Shown here one piece after another: positions 36,443 to 45,142 of a stretch of 64,000 nt of DNA. The stretch comes from Lactobacillus hominis DSM 23910 = CRBIP 24.179 (GTDB lineage Bacteria > Bacillota > Bacilli > Lactobacillales > Lactobacillaceae). The notes beneath the pieces are model-generated. The model saw only the letters and a program-made list of their open reading frames with translations, had not been told where the DNA came from and ran no database searches. Within the stretch, counting starts at the first letter, position 1. Each line of letters opens with the position of its first letter. The translations under genes and the position numbers were made by a program. The stretch spans positions 62,001-126,000 of the forward strand of contig NZ_CAKE01000010.1 in the NCBI RefSeq assembly GCF_000296835.1, in the 5' to 3' direction.

Positions 36443-36502
36443 AAACCACTTAGGTGGTTTCATCAAAGAGAGTCTTTTGGTTTTCCAAGGGGCTCTCTTT
36501 TG
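36443..36502 (+). promoter_or_regulatory. Leader hairpins upstream of the DHA2 exporter
   Basis: A promoter-like TTGTTT...TAAAAT (36396-36425) precedes a palindrome AAACCACTTAGGTGGTTT (36443-36460). A terminator-like hairpin AAAGAGAG ... CTCTCTTT with a T-rich end lies about 20 bp before the gene. This looks like a transcription-attenuation leader rather than a plain 5' UTR. Confidence 0.55.
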
Positions 36503-36521
36503 TTTTGTAGAAAGGGATTAA

Positions 36522-37889
36522 ATGAAAAATCAAAAAAATATTGTTGCTATTATTTCGGTTACATGTATTTCATTTTTAGGAATTATGACAGAGACTAGTT
36601 TAAACGTCGCTTTTCCCAGATTAATGAATGAGTTTAAAGTGCCATTGAATATAATTCAATGGTTGACTACTGCCTATCTCTTATTTATTGCAATTCTGAT
36701 GATGTGTTCTTCCTACTTTAGCAAAGCTTTTTCGGCTCGTGAGATCTTTATCAGCTCTGCAACACTTTTTATCTTAGGTTCTATAGTTTCACTTTTAGCA
36801 CCAAACTTTTTTATCTTACTTATAGGAAGATTGTTATCTTCATTTGGTGCAGGCTTATGTAGTCCACTTATGTTTAATTTAATTGTTGAATTAATGCCTC
36901 AGGACAAGTGGGGTTTTTATTTGGGACTATCAGGCTTAGTACTTTCCTTAGCACCAGCTTTAGGGCCGGCATACGGAGGATTAATGGTTGAATACTTTTC
37001 CTGGCGAGAAATATTCTTGTTTACAGGAATTTTTGCTTTGCTTATTATGCTGACAGGAATAAACACCGTAGAGAAGTATTATCCTAAAGAAAAAATTAAA
37101 TTCGCTTGGCTATCATTTTTGAGCTTATCAGCAATTTTGATCTTACTAAATTTATTCTTAAATCAATTATCAATTAATTTAGCTGTATTATTACTAATTT
37201 CTATTTTTATATTTCTAATTATTTATAAAAAAGATCGTAATAGACTATTTGATTTTCGAATTTTTAAAATTAGATCTTTCTCATTAGCTTTTATTTCATA
37301 TCTTTTGTTGCAAATGATGACAATTGGAATTGAGTTTTTATTGCCTAATTATATGCAATTAGTTAATCATTTGAGTCCTCTGAATAGTGCGTTGATTTTA
37401 TTGCCGAGATCAATTATTGCCTCCTTATTAAATCCAATATTTGGAAGGATGTATGATGATTGGAACGCAAAAATACCTTTGTATGCTGGGATCGTATTTA
37501 TATTAATTTCATGTATTTTGTTTAGTGTTTTCGCTGACGGTATGACTATGGCTCTAGGTACTATATTTTTCATTGTTTTCATGTTAGGCCGACAAATGGC
37601 ATTTAATAATACTTTAGCTGAGGCAATGGGGTATCAAAAGAAGGAGTTTAGAACTGATGCAACCGCAGTACTTCAAACAGGACAACAATATGCTGGATCA
37701 ATTGGGACAATTCTTTTATCCTTAATTATTTCGCTTGTTCAAAGTAATCAATCAAATTCTCATTTAGCTATTGCCCAAGGGAGCCGAATAGATTTCATGA
37801 TTTTAGGATTAATTAGTGCCTGCGTGATTATTTGTTACTTTTTTATGTTTAAGTTAAAAAATAAAAAACTGCTATCTACAGAATTGTAG
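36522..37889 (+). CDS. DHA2-type MFS multidrug exporter
   Basis: A 455-residue major facilitator with about 13-14 hydrophobic segments. The start region has the DHA2 signature NVAFPRLMNEF and QWLTTAYLL; motif C-like GPAYGGLMVEYFSWREIF is at helix 5. It is closest in style to LmrB/EmrB/LieA-type drug exporters. The start follows AGAAAGGGATTAA. A hairpin leader upstream suggests drug-responsive attenuation. It is convergent with tpx. Confidence 0.88.
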   Translation: MKNQKNIVAIISVTCISFLGIMTETSLNVAFPRLMNEFKVPLNIIQWLTTAYLLFIAILMMCSSYFSKAFSAREIFISSATLFILGSIVSLLAPNFFILLIGRLLSSFGAGLCSPLMFNLIVELMPQDKWGFYLGLSGLVLSLAPALGPAYGGLMVEYFSWREIFLFTGIFALLIMLTGINTVEKYYPKEKIKFAWLSFLSLSAILILLNLFLNQLSINLAVLLLISIFIFLIIYKKDRNRLFDFRIFKIRSFSLAFISYLLLQMMTIGIEFLLPNYMQLVNHLSPLNSALILLPRSIIASLLNPIFGRMYDDWNAKIPLYAGIVFILISCILFSVFADGMTMALGTIFFIVFMLGRQMAFNNTLAEAMGYQKKEFRTDATAVLQTGQQYAGSIGTILLSLIISLVQSNQSNSHLAIAQGSRIDFMILGLISACVIICYFFMFKLKNKKLLSTEL

Positions 37890-37894
37890 GTAGC
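37861..37894 (-). terminator. Terminator of tpx (minus strand)
   Basis: CTGCTATCTACA pairs with TGTAGGTAGCAG. On the minus strand it is followed by TTTTTTAT. It overlaps the end of the exporter gene. Confidence 0.75.
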
Positions 37895-37914
37895 AGATAA
37901 ATTAAACTTTTAAT

Positions 37915-38409
37915 TTATACTAATTTCTTTAGTTCTTCTAACGCAGCTTCATAATTTGGCTCGTTGGTAATTTCATCAACAATTTCACGATATAGAATCT
38001 TACCATTTGGATTAAGAATCCAAACTGAGCGTGCTAGAATTCCTGATGCTGGGATTAACAAGCCGGTCGCTTTTCCAAAAGATAAGTTTTTGTCAGACAG
38101 CAATTGCATATTTTTAACATCTTCAGCTGCACACCAATTTTGTTGATCTTGGATAGTGTTAGTCGAAATAGTTAAAAAATTAACATTTGGAAATTGATCC
38201 ATTTTCTTATTAAAAGTTTTAGTTTGAATGCTGCAGACAGGCGTGTTGATATCTGGTACAACACTGATTAAACTTACTTCCCCTAATAGATCATTTTTAG
38301 TAACTTCTTGCTTATCTTTATTTAAAACTGTAAAGTTTGGCATATTATCACCAACCTTAGGTGGGATGCCAATTAATTTAACTTCTTTTCCTTTAAAAGT
38401 AACTTTCAT
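37915..38409 (-). CDS. tpx: Thiol peroxidase (atypical 2-Cys peroxiredoxin)
   Basis: A 164-residue peroxiredoxin of the Tpx subfamily. The peroxidatic site is DINTPVCS (Cys59) with the preceding Pro/Thr. The resolving Cys93 lies in the NWCAAEDVKN segment, the Tpx-specific position. It reduces hydrogen peroxide and alkyl peroxides using thioredoxin, valuable to a catalase-negative organism that makes peroxide. The start ATG at 38409 has AAGGAGGAATTTC upstream. Monocistronic. Confidence 0.95.
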   Translation of the reverse strand: MKVTFKGKEVKLIGIPPKVGDNMPNFTVLNKDKQEVTKNDLLGEVSLISVVPDINTPVCSIQTKTFNKKMDQFPNVNFLTISTNTIQDQQNWCAAEDVKNMQLLSDKNLSFGKATGLLIPASGILARSVWILNPNGKILYREIVDEITNEPNYEAALEELKKLV

Positions 38410-38566
38410 GAAATTCCTCCTTTTATTATCTTTTAACTTAAATATAGCAAACTCAGTTCAGTAACTTAAATATTTAGCTTACAGATATTAATTTTTTAGA
38501 ATTTAAAATTTTACTTTTGAATTTAACCACTTATTTAAATAGTGAATTCGAAAAGGAAGACTTTTT

Positions 38567-38725
38567 ATGTTAATTGGAACTTTTAGCTTATTCTCAATAA
38601 TGATGATGTTAAATAATTGGTCTATCAATATTTGGACATTGCTTATTTTTATTCTTTCATACGTTGTTATTTGGATAACAATCAAGTTAACACAAGATCG
38701 CCAAATTAGGAAACGTAATAGCTAG
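38567..38725 (+). CDS. Small single-pass membrane protein (52 aa)
   Basis: A short ORF begins at the ATG at 38567, seven bases after AAGGAAG. It encodes 52 residues: a Met/Leu-rich start, a hydrophobic stretch NIWTLLIFILSYVVIWITIK, and a basic tail (QDRQIRKRNS), which places the C-terminus in the cytoplasm. No homolog is recognised. The good ribosome-binding site and clean membrane topology argue that it is expressed. Confidence 0.6.
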   Translation: MLIGTFSLFSIMMMLNNWSINIWTLLIFILSYVVIWITIKLTQDRQIRKRNS

Positions 38726-38833
38726 TTAATAATCCTCATTCGTTTTATGCATAGCTGACTATTACCAATAAATATTTTTTATAATAGTTATCTTGATTTA
38801 AAATAAAAGCAAAGTTAGAAATGAGGTAATAGC

Positions 38834-39247
38834 ATGGCAAAAAATGAAGAGGAAGTAAAAAATAGTGTTTTTGGATTCGGTGATTCTAACGAAGCTTTTG
38901 CTAAGTTTTTTAAGGGTACAAGTTACCTCAAACCTTTAGCAGAAAGCAAAGATGCAAAAACTGCTGTTCACAATGTTAGCTTTGAACCAGGTTGTCGTAA
39001 CAATTGGCATAAACATACTGTTCCTCAAATCTTAATTGCTGTGGCTGGTGAAGGCTGGTATCAAGAAGAAGGCAAAGCTCCACAAAAGATGCTTCCAGGC
39101 GATGTAGTAATTGTAAATCATAATACTAAGCATTGGCATGGAGCTACTAAAGATTCATGGTTTGCTCATGTTGCTGTGATGGTAGGCGATAGTAAGAATA
39201 CATGGCTTGAACCTGTTTCTGATGAAGAATATGATAAATTAGACTGA
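38834..39247 (+). CDS. Cupin-domain protein
   Basis: A 137-residue single-domain cupin. Motif 1 is CRNNWHKHTVPQ (two metal-binding His) with GEGWYQEEG. Motif 2 is LPGDVVIVNHNTKHWHGA with the remaining His. Cupins of this size beside oxidoreductases are often annotated as carboxymuconolactone-decarboxylase-associated or quercetin-type proteins; the substrate is unknown. The start is preceded by AATGAGGTAATAGC. A strong terminator follows. Confidence 0.88.
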   Translation: MAKNEEEVKNSVFGFGDSNEAFAKFFKGTSYLKPLAESKDAKTAVHNVSFEPGCRNNWHKHTVPQILIAVAGEGWYQEEGKAPQKMLPGDVVIVNHNTKHWHGATKDSWFAHVAVMVGDSKNTWLEPVSDEEYDKLD

Positions 39248-39285
39248 TTAATCGGAAAATTCAATATGTAAATTATAATTAAACC

Positions 39286-39351
39286 GAAAAATTCCTCTTA
39301 AAGAAGACGAAACTTTACATGTCTATCTTTAAGAGGAATTTTTATTTTTGA
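39286..39351 (+). terminator. Terminator of the cupin gene
   Basis: AAAAATTCCTCTTAAAGA pairs with TCTTTAAGAGGAATTTTT around a ~29-nt loop. The following ~170 bp up to the next promoter hold no recognisable gene. Confidence 0.8.
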
Positions 39352-39520
39352 AAGTATTGTTTAACTAATGAAAAATTATTACTGCCAGCTGTTATTAGAT
39401 CAATAGTTGTTTGTGCTGATAAGTGTGATTTAAATTTACTTACAAATATAAATCTAATCATATGGAGCCAATTTATATTGGATTGAAAAAGAATAAAATT
39501 AAAAATACGTTAGAATAATA

Positions 39521-39842
39521 TTGACTTTATTTAATTTATTATGTAATATACTTACTAAATAAACGGTATGAATAACCACTAAGAATAGGAAATTATCTTT
39601 ATCTTTATCTAGTCAGCGAACCCAATTTAGTGTGAGTGGGGATAGGAAAGTAAAGTGAAAGTAGCCTAGGAGTGCCTGAAGTGAAAGTAATTGTAGCTTT
39701 AGGCGGGTGCGCCCGTTATAGCGTCAACGTATCTAGTTAACTATGTACGGGGTAAGGGAATAATAGTAATATTATTCTAAAATAAGGTGGTAACACGCGT
39801 GATAACGTCCTTATGAGCTTTATGCTTATAAGGACGTTTTTT
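39521..39842 (+). ncRNA. Promoter and T-box riboswitch upstream of brnQ (copy 2)
   Basis: A promoter TTGACT / TAATAT (39521, 39544) leads into a T-box leader. It carries AAGGTGGTAACACG (39784-39797) and a terminator ACGTCCTTAT / ATAAGGACGT followed by TTTTTTG (39805-39842). Stem I with a GTGTGAGTGGGG loop lies near 39620-39660. The specifier could not be assigned with confidence. This is the second independent T-box for a branched-chain amino acid carrier in the window. Confidence 0.9.
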
Positions 39843-39884
39843 GTACCTAGCATTAATATAATTTTTATCGAGAGGAATATTAAA

Positions 39885-41252
39885 ATGAAGACAAAAAAAG
39901 CGAGTATTAGACAGTCAATGATTATCGCATCACTTATTTTCGGAATGTTATTTGGAGCGGGAAATCTTATTTTTCCAGTTCATTTAGGTCAATTAGCAGG
40001 TAGCAATTGGCTTATAGCGAGTAGTGGCTTTCTTGTTTCTGGAGTTTTGCTGCCATTAATGGCACTATTGGCAATTAGTATTACTAGGTCAAATGGAATC
40101 TATGATCTTGCATTGCCGAATGGTCGTTACTATGCACTTATCTTTTTAATCCTTGTCCACGCTACTTTAGGACCATTATTCGCAACTCCGCGGACAGCCA
40201 CTGTTCCCTATGAAATCGGAATTGCACCATATTTATCTAGGTCAACTAATACTTTGGGGTTATTAATCTATTCAGCAATTTTCTTTAGTTTGGTTTATCT
40301 TTTTTCAAATCATGAAGGTAAGATTACTACTTTAATTGGTAAAGTCTTAAATCCTTTGTTTTTGTTATTGTTGTTTCTGATCTTTTTGTTAGCATTTATA
40401 CATCCATTGGGTTCTGGAAATACTGCTACTGTAACTGCATCATATGCAAGGCATGCTTTTTCCAATGGCTTTTTACAAGGTTATAATACAATGGACGGGT
40501 TAGCAGCATTAGCATTTGGAATTACTATTATTACAGCAATTAAAGAACTAGGTATTAAAAAGACAAGACAGGTTTCAATTGAAACAGCCAAAAGTGGTTT
40601 TCTAGGAATTGCAGGAGTTGCTATCATATACTTGGCTTTAATTTGGTTGGGTGCGACTAGTTTGCATCAATTTAAATTAGCAGCAAATGGTGGGATTACT
40701 CTTGCTCAGATTTCACACCATTACTTAGGAACTGCTGGAGATGCGATTTTAGCAACTTTAGCAACCATTACTTGTATGACTTCAGCAATGGGATTAGTAA
40801 TTGCATTTTCACAAGATTTCCATCGTCGTTTTCCTAAAATTTCATATCGAACATTTTTGCGAATTAATTGTGGTCTTTCATTCCTATTTGCGAATTTGGG
40901 TCTTGATCAAATTATTGCATGGTCAACACCAATTTTAATGTTTCTTTATCCACTAGCAATCACATTGATTATTTTAGGATTACTTTCACCAATATTTAAG
41001 CATGACCGACTTGTTTATCAGATTACAACTACACTGACTCTAATTCCTGCATTCTTTGACATGTTGAATGCATTACCGGCTAACTTACACGACAGCCAAT
41101 TATTGCAGACATTACTTGGGTTTGCTCAACAATATTTTCCATTTTTTAGTTTGGGCTTTGGATGGTTAACTTTTGGTATTGCGGGCTTAATCCTTGGATT
41201 GATTTGTCATGTATTAAAAGTAAGAAAACGTCTGGGACTAATTAGCGAATAG
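39885..41252 (+). CDS. brnQ: Branched-chain amino acid:cation symporter BrnQ (copy 2)
   Basis: A LIVCS carrier of about 455 residues with the family start SLIFGMLFGAGNLIFPVHLG and TPRTATVPYEIGIAPYL; roughly 12 transmembrane helices. It is a paralog of the protein at 33696, clearly similar along its whole length but diverged. I start at the ATG at 39885 with GAGAGGAATATTAAA upstream; the in-frame start at 39813 lies in the T-box terminator. Separate T-boxes imply that the two copies may respond to different amino acids. Confidence 0.94.
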   Translation: MKTKKASIRQSMIIASLIFGMLFGAGNLIFPVHLGQLAGSNWLIASSGFLVSGVLLPLMALLAISITRSNGIYDLALPNGRYYALIFLILVHATLGPLFATPRTATVPYEIGIAPYLSRSTNTLGLLIYSAIFFSLVYLFSNHEGKITTLIGKVLNPLFLLLLFLIFLLAFIHPLGSGNTATVTASYARHAFSNGFLQGYNTMDGLAALAFGITIITAIKELGIKKTRQVSIETAKSGFLGIAGVAIIYLALIWLGATSLHQFKLAANGGITLAQISHHYLGTAGDAILATLATITCMTSAMGLVIAFSQDFHRRFPKISYRTFLRINCGLSFLFANLGLDQIIAWSTPILMFLYPLAITLIILGLLSPIFKHDRLVYQITTTLTLIPAFFDMLNALPANLHDSQLLQTLLGFAQQYFPFFSLGFGWLTFGIAGLILGLICHVLKVRKRLGLISE

Positions 41253-41436
41253 TGTGCCCTATAATCAACTACAAAGTTTACAGTATTGTGTAAAAAAGGT
41301 AATACAATTATTTGAGCTATTGCAGATGGTGACCTTGGTATTGATTATCTGTTTAGATCAATTTAGTGTAATCTCTTTTCATTTAAGCTTAGAATATGAA
41401 GTGAAAGTATTGCTTTGATCAAAGGAGATATCTAAT

Positions 41437-42414
41437 ATGTGTACATCAATTTTATACAGTCCTAAAGACCACTATTTTGGCAGAAATCTTGATTATGAAA
41501 TTGCTTATGGTCAAAAAGTGGTTATTACACCAAGAAATTATGAATTCGAGTTTACCGATTTACCAGCTGAAAAATCACATTATGCAATGATTGGTGTAGC
41601 CGCTGTAGCAGATAACACTCCGTTATATTGCGACGCAATTAATGAAAAAGGATTGGGAGTTGCTGGTTTAAGCTTTGCTGGACAAGGGAAGTACTTTCCA
41701 AATGCAGCAGATAAAAAGAATATTGCTTCATTTGAATTTATTTCATATTTATTAGCTACTTATGAAACTGTTGATCAAGTAAAAGAAAGCCTAACTAATG
41801 CAAATATTTCTAATGTGAGTTTTGCTAAAAATACCCCAGCTTCAGAACTTCACTGGCTAGTAGGAGATAAAACTGGTAAGAGTATTGTTGTTGAGTCAGA
41901 TGAAAAAGGCCTGCATGTTTATGACAATCCTGTCAATGCTCTGACTAACGCACCTTTATTCCCAGAGCAGTTAACTAATTTGGCAAACTATGCTTCGGTT
42001 GTTCCAGGCGAACCTGATAATAATTTTTTACCTGGTGTTAATCTTAAGTTATATAGTCGCAGTTTAGGTACGCATCACTTACCAGGCGGGATGGATTCAG
42101 AATCACGTTTTGTTAAGGTATGTTTTGCCTTGAATCACGCACCAAAAGATAGTAATGAGGTAGAAAATGTTACCAATTTCTTCCATATTTTAGAGTCTGT
42201 TGAACAAGCAAAAGGGATGGATCAAGTTGGTCCTAATAGTTTTGAATATACGATGTATACTAGCTGTATGAATCTGGAAAAAGGAATTTTGTACTTTAAT
42301 TGCTATGATGACAGTAGAATTAGTGCTGTTGATATGAACAAAGAAGATTTGGATTCATCAGACTTAGTTGTATATGATTTGTTTAAGAAACAAGATATTA
42401 ATTTTGTAAATTAA
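41437..42414 (+). CDS. bsh: Conjugated bile salt hydrolase (choloylglycine hydrolase, Ntn family)
   Basis: A 325-residue Ntn hydrolase. Removing Met1 exposes nucleophile Cys2 (MCTSI). Other catalytic positions are Arg16 and Asp19 (FGRNLDYE), Asn171 (ALTNAP) and Arg224 (ESRF). The usual oxyanion Asn (GLNF, Asn82 of the clostridial enzyme) is Ser79 here (AGLSFAG), which could lower activity or shift substrate preference. It deconjugates glycine or taurine bile acids, or possibly penicillin-like amides. The start has AAAGGAGATATCTAAT upstream. A truncated MDR gene follows its stop with no gap. Confidence 0.93.
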   Translation: MCTSILYSPKDHYFGRNLDYEIAYGQKVVITPRNYEFEFTDLPAEKSHYAMIGVAAVADNTPLYCDAINEKGLGVAGLSFAGQGKYFPNAADKKNIASFEFISYLLATYETVDQVKESLTNANISNVSFAKNTPASELHWLVGDKTGKSIVVESDEKGLHVYDNPVNALTNAPLFPEQLTNLANYASVVPGEPDNNFLPGVNLKLYSRSLGTHHLPGGMDSESRFVKVCFALNHAPKDSNEVENVTNFFHILESVEQAKGMDQVGPNSFEYTMYTSCMNLEKGILYFNCYDDSRISAVDMNKEDLDSSDLVVYDLFKKQDINFVN

Positions 42415-43038
42415 AAGAAGAATATAAAAAAAGCAACTTTAGCTGCAATTCCAGAGACATACTATACAGCCTATGGTTCTTTACTTAATTTAAAGATCAA
42501 TGAAAAAGATTCAATTTTAGTTCGTGGTGGTACAAGCGGAGTTGGGATTGCTTTTCTTAAATTGTTAAAAGCACGTTATCCTAATATTTTTGTTTCTGGT
42601 ACTTCGCGTAATTTAGCTAAAGAAAAACAAATGAAAGATGTGGGTTATGACGAAGTTATAGTTGATGAAAAAGGGCAACTGAAAACCAATAAAAAATTTA
42701 CTAAAATTTTAGAGTTAATCGGTCCTAAAACTGTAAAGGATAGTTTTAAACATACTCAAGAAGGTGGAATTGTTTGTTCTACTGGTCAATTAGGTAATCA
42801 ATGGTACTTAGAGGATTTTGATCCAATTATAGATATTGCTCCTAATAGTTATTTAACGAGTTTTTATTCAGATAATGTCGATAATTTAAAAATTAACCAA
42901 ATGCTGGAATATATTGAAAAATATCATGTTGATTGTAAACCTGAAAAAGTATTTGATTTGAAACACACCGCTGATGCTCATCGTTACTTAGAAAGCAAAC
43001 ATAGTTTTGGCAAAGTTGTAGTAGTGGAGGATAATTAA
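42415..43038 (+). pseudogene. MDR/quinone-oxidoreductase-type dehydrogenase, N-terminal half missing
   Basis: The frame begins right after the bsh stop codon, in the same frame, without a start codon. It contains only the cofactor-binding half of a zinc-independent MDR: AAIPETYYTAYGSLLNLKIN, ILVRGGTSGVGIAFL, a beta-alpha core, and the end GKVVVVED. The GroES-like catalytic half is absent. A deletion has fused it to the end of bsh. An internal ATG near 42562 would give a 158-residue piece without the nucleotide loop. Confidence 0.82.
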
Positions 43039-43039
43039 A

Positions 43040-43906
43040 ATGAAAATAGCAGTTACTGGTGCAACTGGACATTTAGGAAGTTTAGTCGTTAAAAATTTAA
43101 GTGAAAGAATCGCTAAAGAAGATATTATCGCTTTAGTTCATAATAAAGCACATGCTAAAAATCTAATTGATGCGGGTTATGAAATTAGAGAAATTGATTT
43201 TCAAAATGTTGCAACTTTAAATAGTGCTTTGAAAAAAGTTGATACTTTAATTTATGTAGCAAGTAAGACTTATTCTGTTTTTGACCGCGTAAGAGAATTA
43301 GAAAATGTTTTGTCGGCAATGAAAGAAAACCATGTTGCTAATTTAGTGGCTATGAGTTTTATTGCAGATCAAGAAGATAATCCGTTTGTGATGTCGCCAT
43401 TTTATGGTTATTTACCAAGACGTCTTGCTGGAACAAAATTGAATTACGCAATTGCTAAAAATAGTTTGTATGCTGATCCATTAGTACCGTATTTGCCAGA
43501 ATTAATTGAAAGAAAAGGTCTGATCTATCCAATTGGCAACCAAGAGTTGAGCTTTATTAGCTTGGAAGATTCGGCCGAAGCAATGGCAATGATGGCACTA
43601 AAGCCAGAAATTCTACATAGTAGAAAGTCATATTTGTTAACTCAAGCTCGTTCTTACACGATGTCTGAATTAGGTAGGATTATGACTAAAGTTACTGACC
43701 ATGAAATTGGCTATCATCCAGTTAGTGTAGAAGAATTTGGTAAGATCTATGCTGCTGAAGGCGACGGTCAAGAACTTGCTTCAATGTATGCTGGCGGAGC
43801 AATGGGATATTTGCATGGCTTAAGTGATGATTTTGCTCATATTACTGAACATGAACCAGAAAGTATGGAACATTTCTTAGCTAGAAATTATCATCAAAAT
43901 CAATAA
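43040..43906 (+). CDS. NmrA-like NAD(P)-binding oxidoreductase
   Basis: A 288-residue atypical SDR. The N-terminal loop TGATGHLGSLVV is the NmrA/quinone-reductase-2 type. The middle has TLIYVASKTYSVFDR and LVAMSFIADQED, and the C-terminal part is helical. Proteins of this group sense NADP redox state or reduce quinones. It lies 1 bp after the MDR remnant with AGTGGAGGATAATTAAA upstream, so it was probably in one operon with the intact ancestor of that gene. Confidence 0.85.
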   Translation: MKIAVTGATGHLGSLVVKNLSERIAKEDIIALVHNKAHAKNLIDAGYEIREIDFQNVATLNSALKKVDTLIYVASKTYSVFDRVRELENVLSAMKENHVANLVAMSFIADQEDNPFVMSPFYGYLPRRLAGTKLNYAIAKNSLYADPLVPYLPELIERKGLIYPIGNQELSFISLEDSAEAMAMMALKPEILHSRKSYLLTQARSYTMSELGRIMTKVTDHEIGYHPVSVEEFGKIYAAEGDGQELASMYAGGAMGYLHGLSDDFAHITEHEPESMEHFLARNYHQNQ

Positions 43907-43910
43907 GAAA

Positions 43911-43975
43911 TCGCGCTCATAATTAAATAATCGATATCAAATGTGCTAAAATGATATCGATTATTTTTTTATGAG
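43911..43975. repeat. Palindromic direct repeat, copy A (before fic)
   Basis: Contains arms CTCATAATTAAATAATCGATATCA (43916-43939) and TGATATCGATTATTTTTTTATGAG (43952-43975), separated by ATGTGCTAAAAT. The loop holds an extended -10-like TGnTAAAAT. A near-identical element stands after the gene at 45051-45117 in the same orientation. Confidence 0.85.
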
Positions 43976-43994
43976 TTAAATAGAGGTGAGAAAA

Positions 43995-45047
43995 ATGAAA
44001 AAATTTGATTATCATACTTTAAATAATCTTGAAATTACCTTTTCTATGCTTACAAAAATGAATACGATTTATGAATTAAGGGGTCAAACTAATAGTTATA
44101 AAACTGATTATCGTGAAGAATTAGATCGTCTTGTAGAAGTAGCAAAAATTCAAAGTACTGATGCATCAAATCGAATTGAGGGAATATATACGGTTAATTC
44201 CCGACTTAAACAAATTATGGCACATAAAACTATGCCTAGAAATAGAAATGAAGAAGAGATTTCTGGATATCGAGATGTATTAAAGTTAATTCATGAGCAA
44301 TATCATTATATGTCGATAGTACCAAATACTATTTTAGCAATGCATAAAGAAATGTTTTCATATAATAAAAATGCAACTTGGGGTGGAAAATTTAAGTCAA
44401 CAGACAATGAAATTATTACAGAATATGCTGATGGACATAAAGAAGTTCGATTTAATCCGCCTTCTGCTTTATTGACGCCAGATCTAATCAATGATCTATG
44501 TGGTCAATATAATGAAGCATTTAAATTAGGAAAAATCCCTCCGATTTTATTATGCGGAGCATTTATTTTTGATTTTGTATCAATTCACCCGGTTAATGAC
44601 GGTAATGGACGTATGTCTAGATTACTGATGTTGCTTACAATGTATCAGGCTGGCTTTGATGTTGGGAAATATATTAGTATTGAAAAAATCATCGAAAATA
44701 CTAAAGATGAATATTATCGTACCCTAAAGGAAAGTTCTATAGAGTGGGAAGATAACAAAAATAGCTATGCGCCATTTTTAAATTATTTCTTGGAAGTTGT
44801 AATTAAAGCATATAATTCTTTGAATGATCGATTAGGTATAGTTGCTCATCAAAAACTATCTGCCTCAGAGTTAATTTTACGAGTAATGCAAGAAAAGATT
44901 AAGCCTTTATCAAGAACTGAGTTAGTAGCCCTTATTCCTCAATATAGTGATATATCTATTAGAAGAGCATTAAGTGAATTAAGAGAGCAAGAAAAGATTA
45001 AATTAATTGGGAGAGGACCGGCTAGTAAATATACTCTGAATTATTAA
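43995..45047 (+). CDS. Class II Fic protein with C-terminal winged helix
   Basis: A 350-residue Fic enzyme that should AMPylate or otherwise modify a target protein. The N-terminal Fic_N region holds the inhibitory helix with S58-N-R-I-E62-G63, matching [ST]xxxE[GN]. The active-site motif is HPVNDGNGRMSR (His198; Val where Phe is usual). The last ~65 residues (RVMQEKIKPLSRTELVALI, SDISIRRALSELREQEKI) form a winged helix-turn-helix. The ATG at 43995 has AGAGGTG upstream. It is bracketed by two palindromic repeats (43911, 45051), suggesting autoregulation or movement as a cassette. Confidence 0.9.
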   Translation: MKKFDYHTLNNLEITFSMLTKMNTIYELRGQTNSYKTDYREELDRLVEVAKIQSTDASNRIEGIYTVNSRLKQIMAHKTMPRNRNEEEISGYRDVLKLIHEQYHYMSIVPNTILAMHKEMFSYNKNATWGGKFKSTDNEIITEYADGHKEVRFNPPSALLTPDLINDLCGQYNEAFKLGKIPPILLCGAFIFDFVSIHPVNDGNGRMSRLLMLLTMYQAGFDVGKYISIEKIIENTKDEYYRTLKESSIEWEDNKNSYAPFLNYFLEVVIKAYNSLNDRLGIVAHQKLSASELILRVMQEKIKPLSRTELVALIPQYSDISIRRALSELREQEKIKLIGRGPASKYTLNY

Positions 45048-45050
45048 AAG

Positions 45051-45117
45051 TCGCGCTCATAATTAAAATAATCGATATCAAATTCGCTAAAATGATATCG
45101 ATTATTTTTAATTGAGC
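45051..45117. repeat. Palindromic direct repeat, copy B (after fic)
   Basis: Same element as 43911-43975: arms ending AATAATCGATATCA and starting TGATATCGATTATTTTT around ATTCGCTAAAA. The two differ at only a few positions over about 58 bp. It lies between the convergent fic and gusA genes. Confidence 0.85.
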
Positions 45118-45142
45118 ACGATTATTTGTAAAAACTAAAATA

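Noticed and set aside
39248-39520. Possible gene in the interval before the second T-box
   Set aside because: Apart from the cupin terminator, no frame with a start and ribosome-binding site or recognisable peptide was found.
44306-44491. 61-residue minus-strand ORF in fic
   Set aside because: Antisense to well-supported Fic coding sequence.
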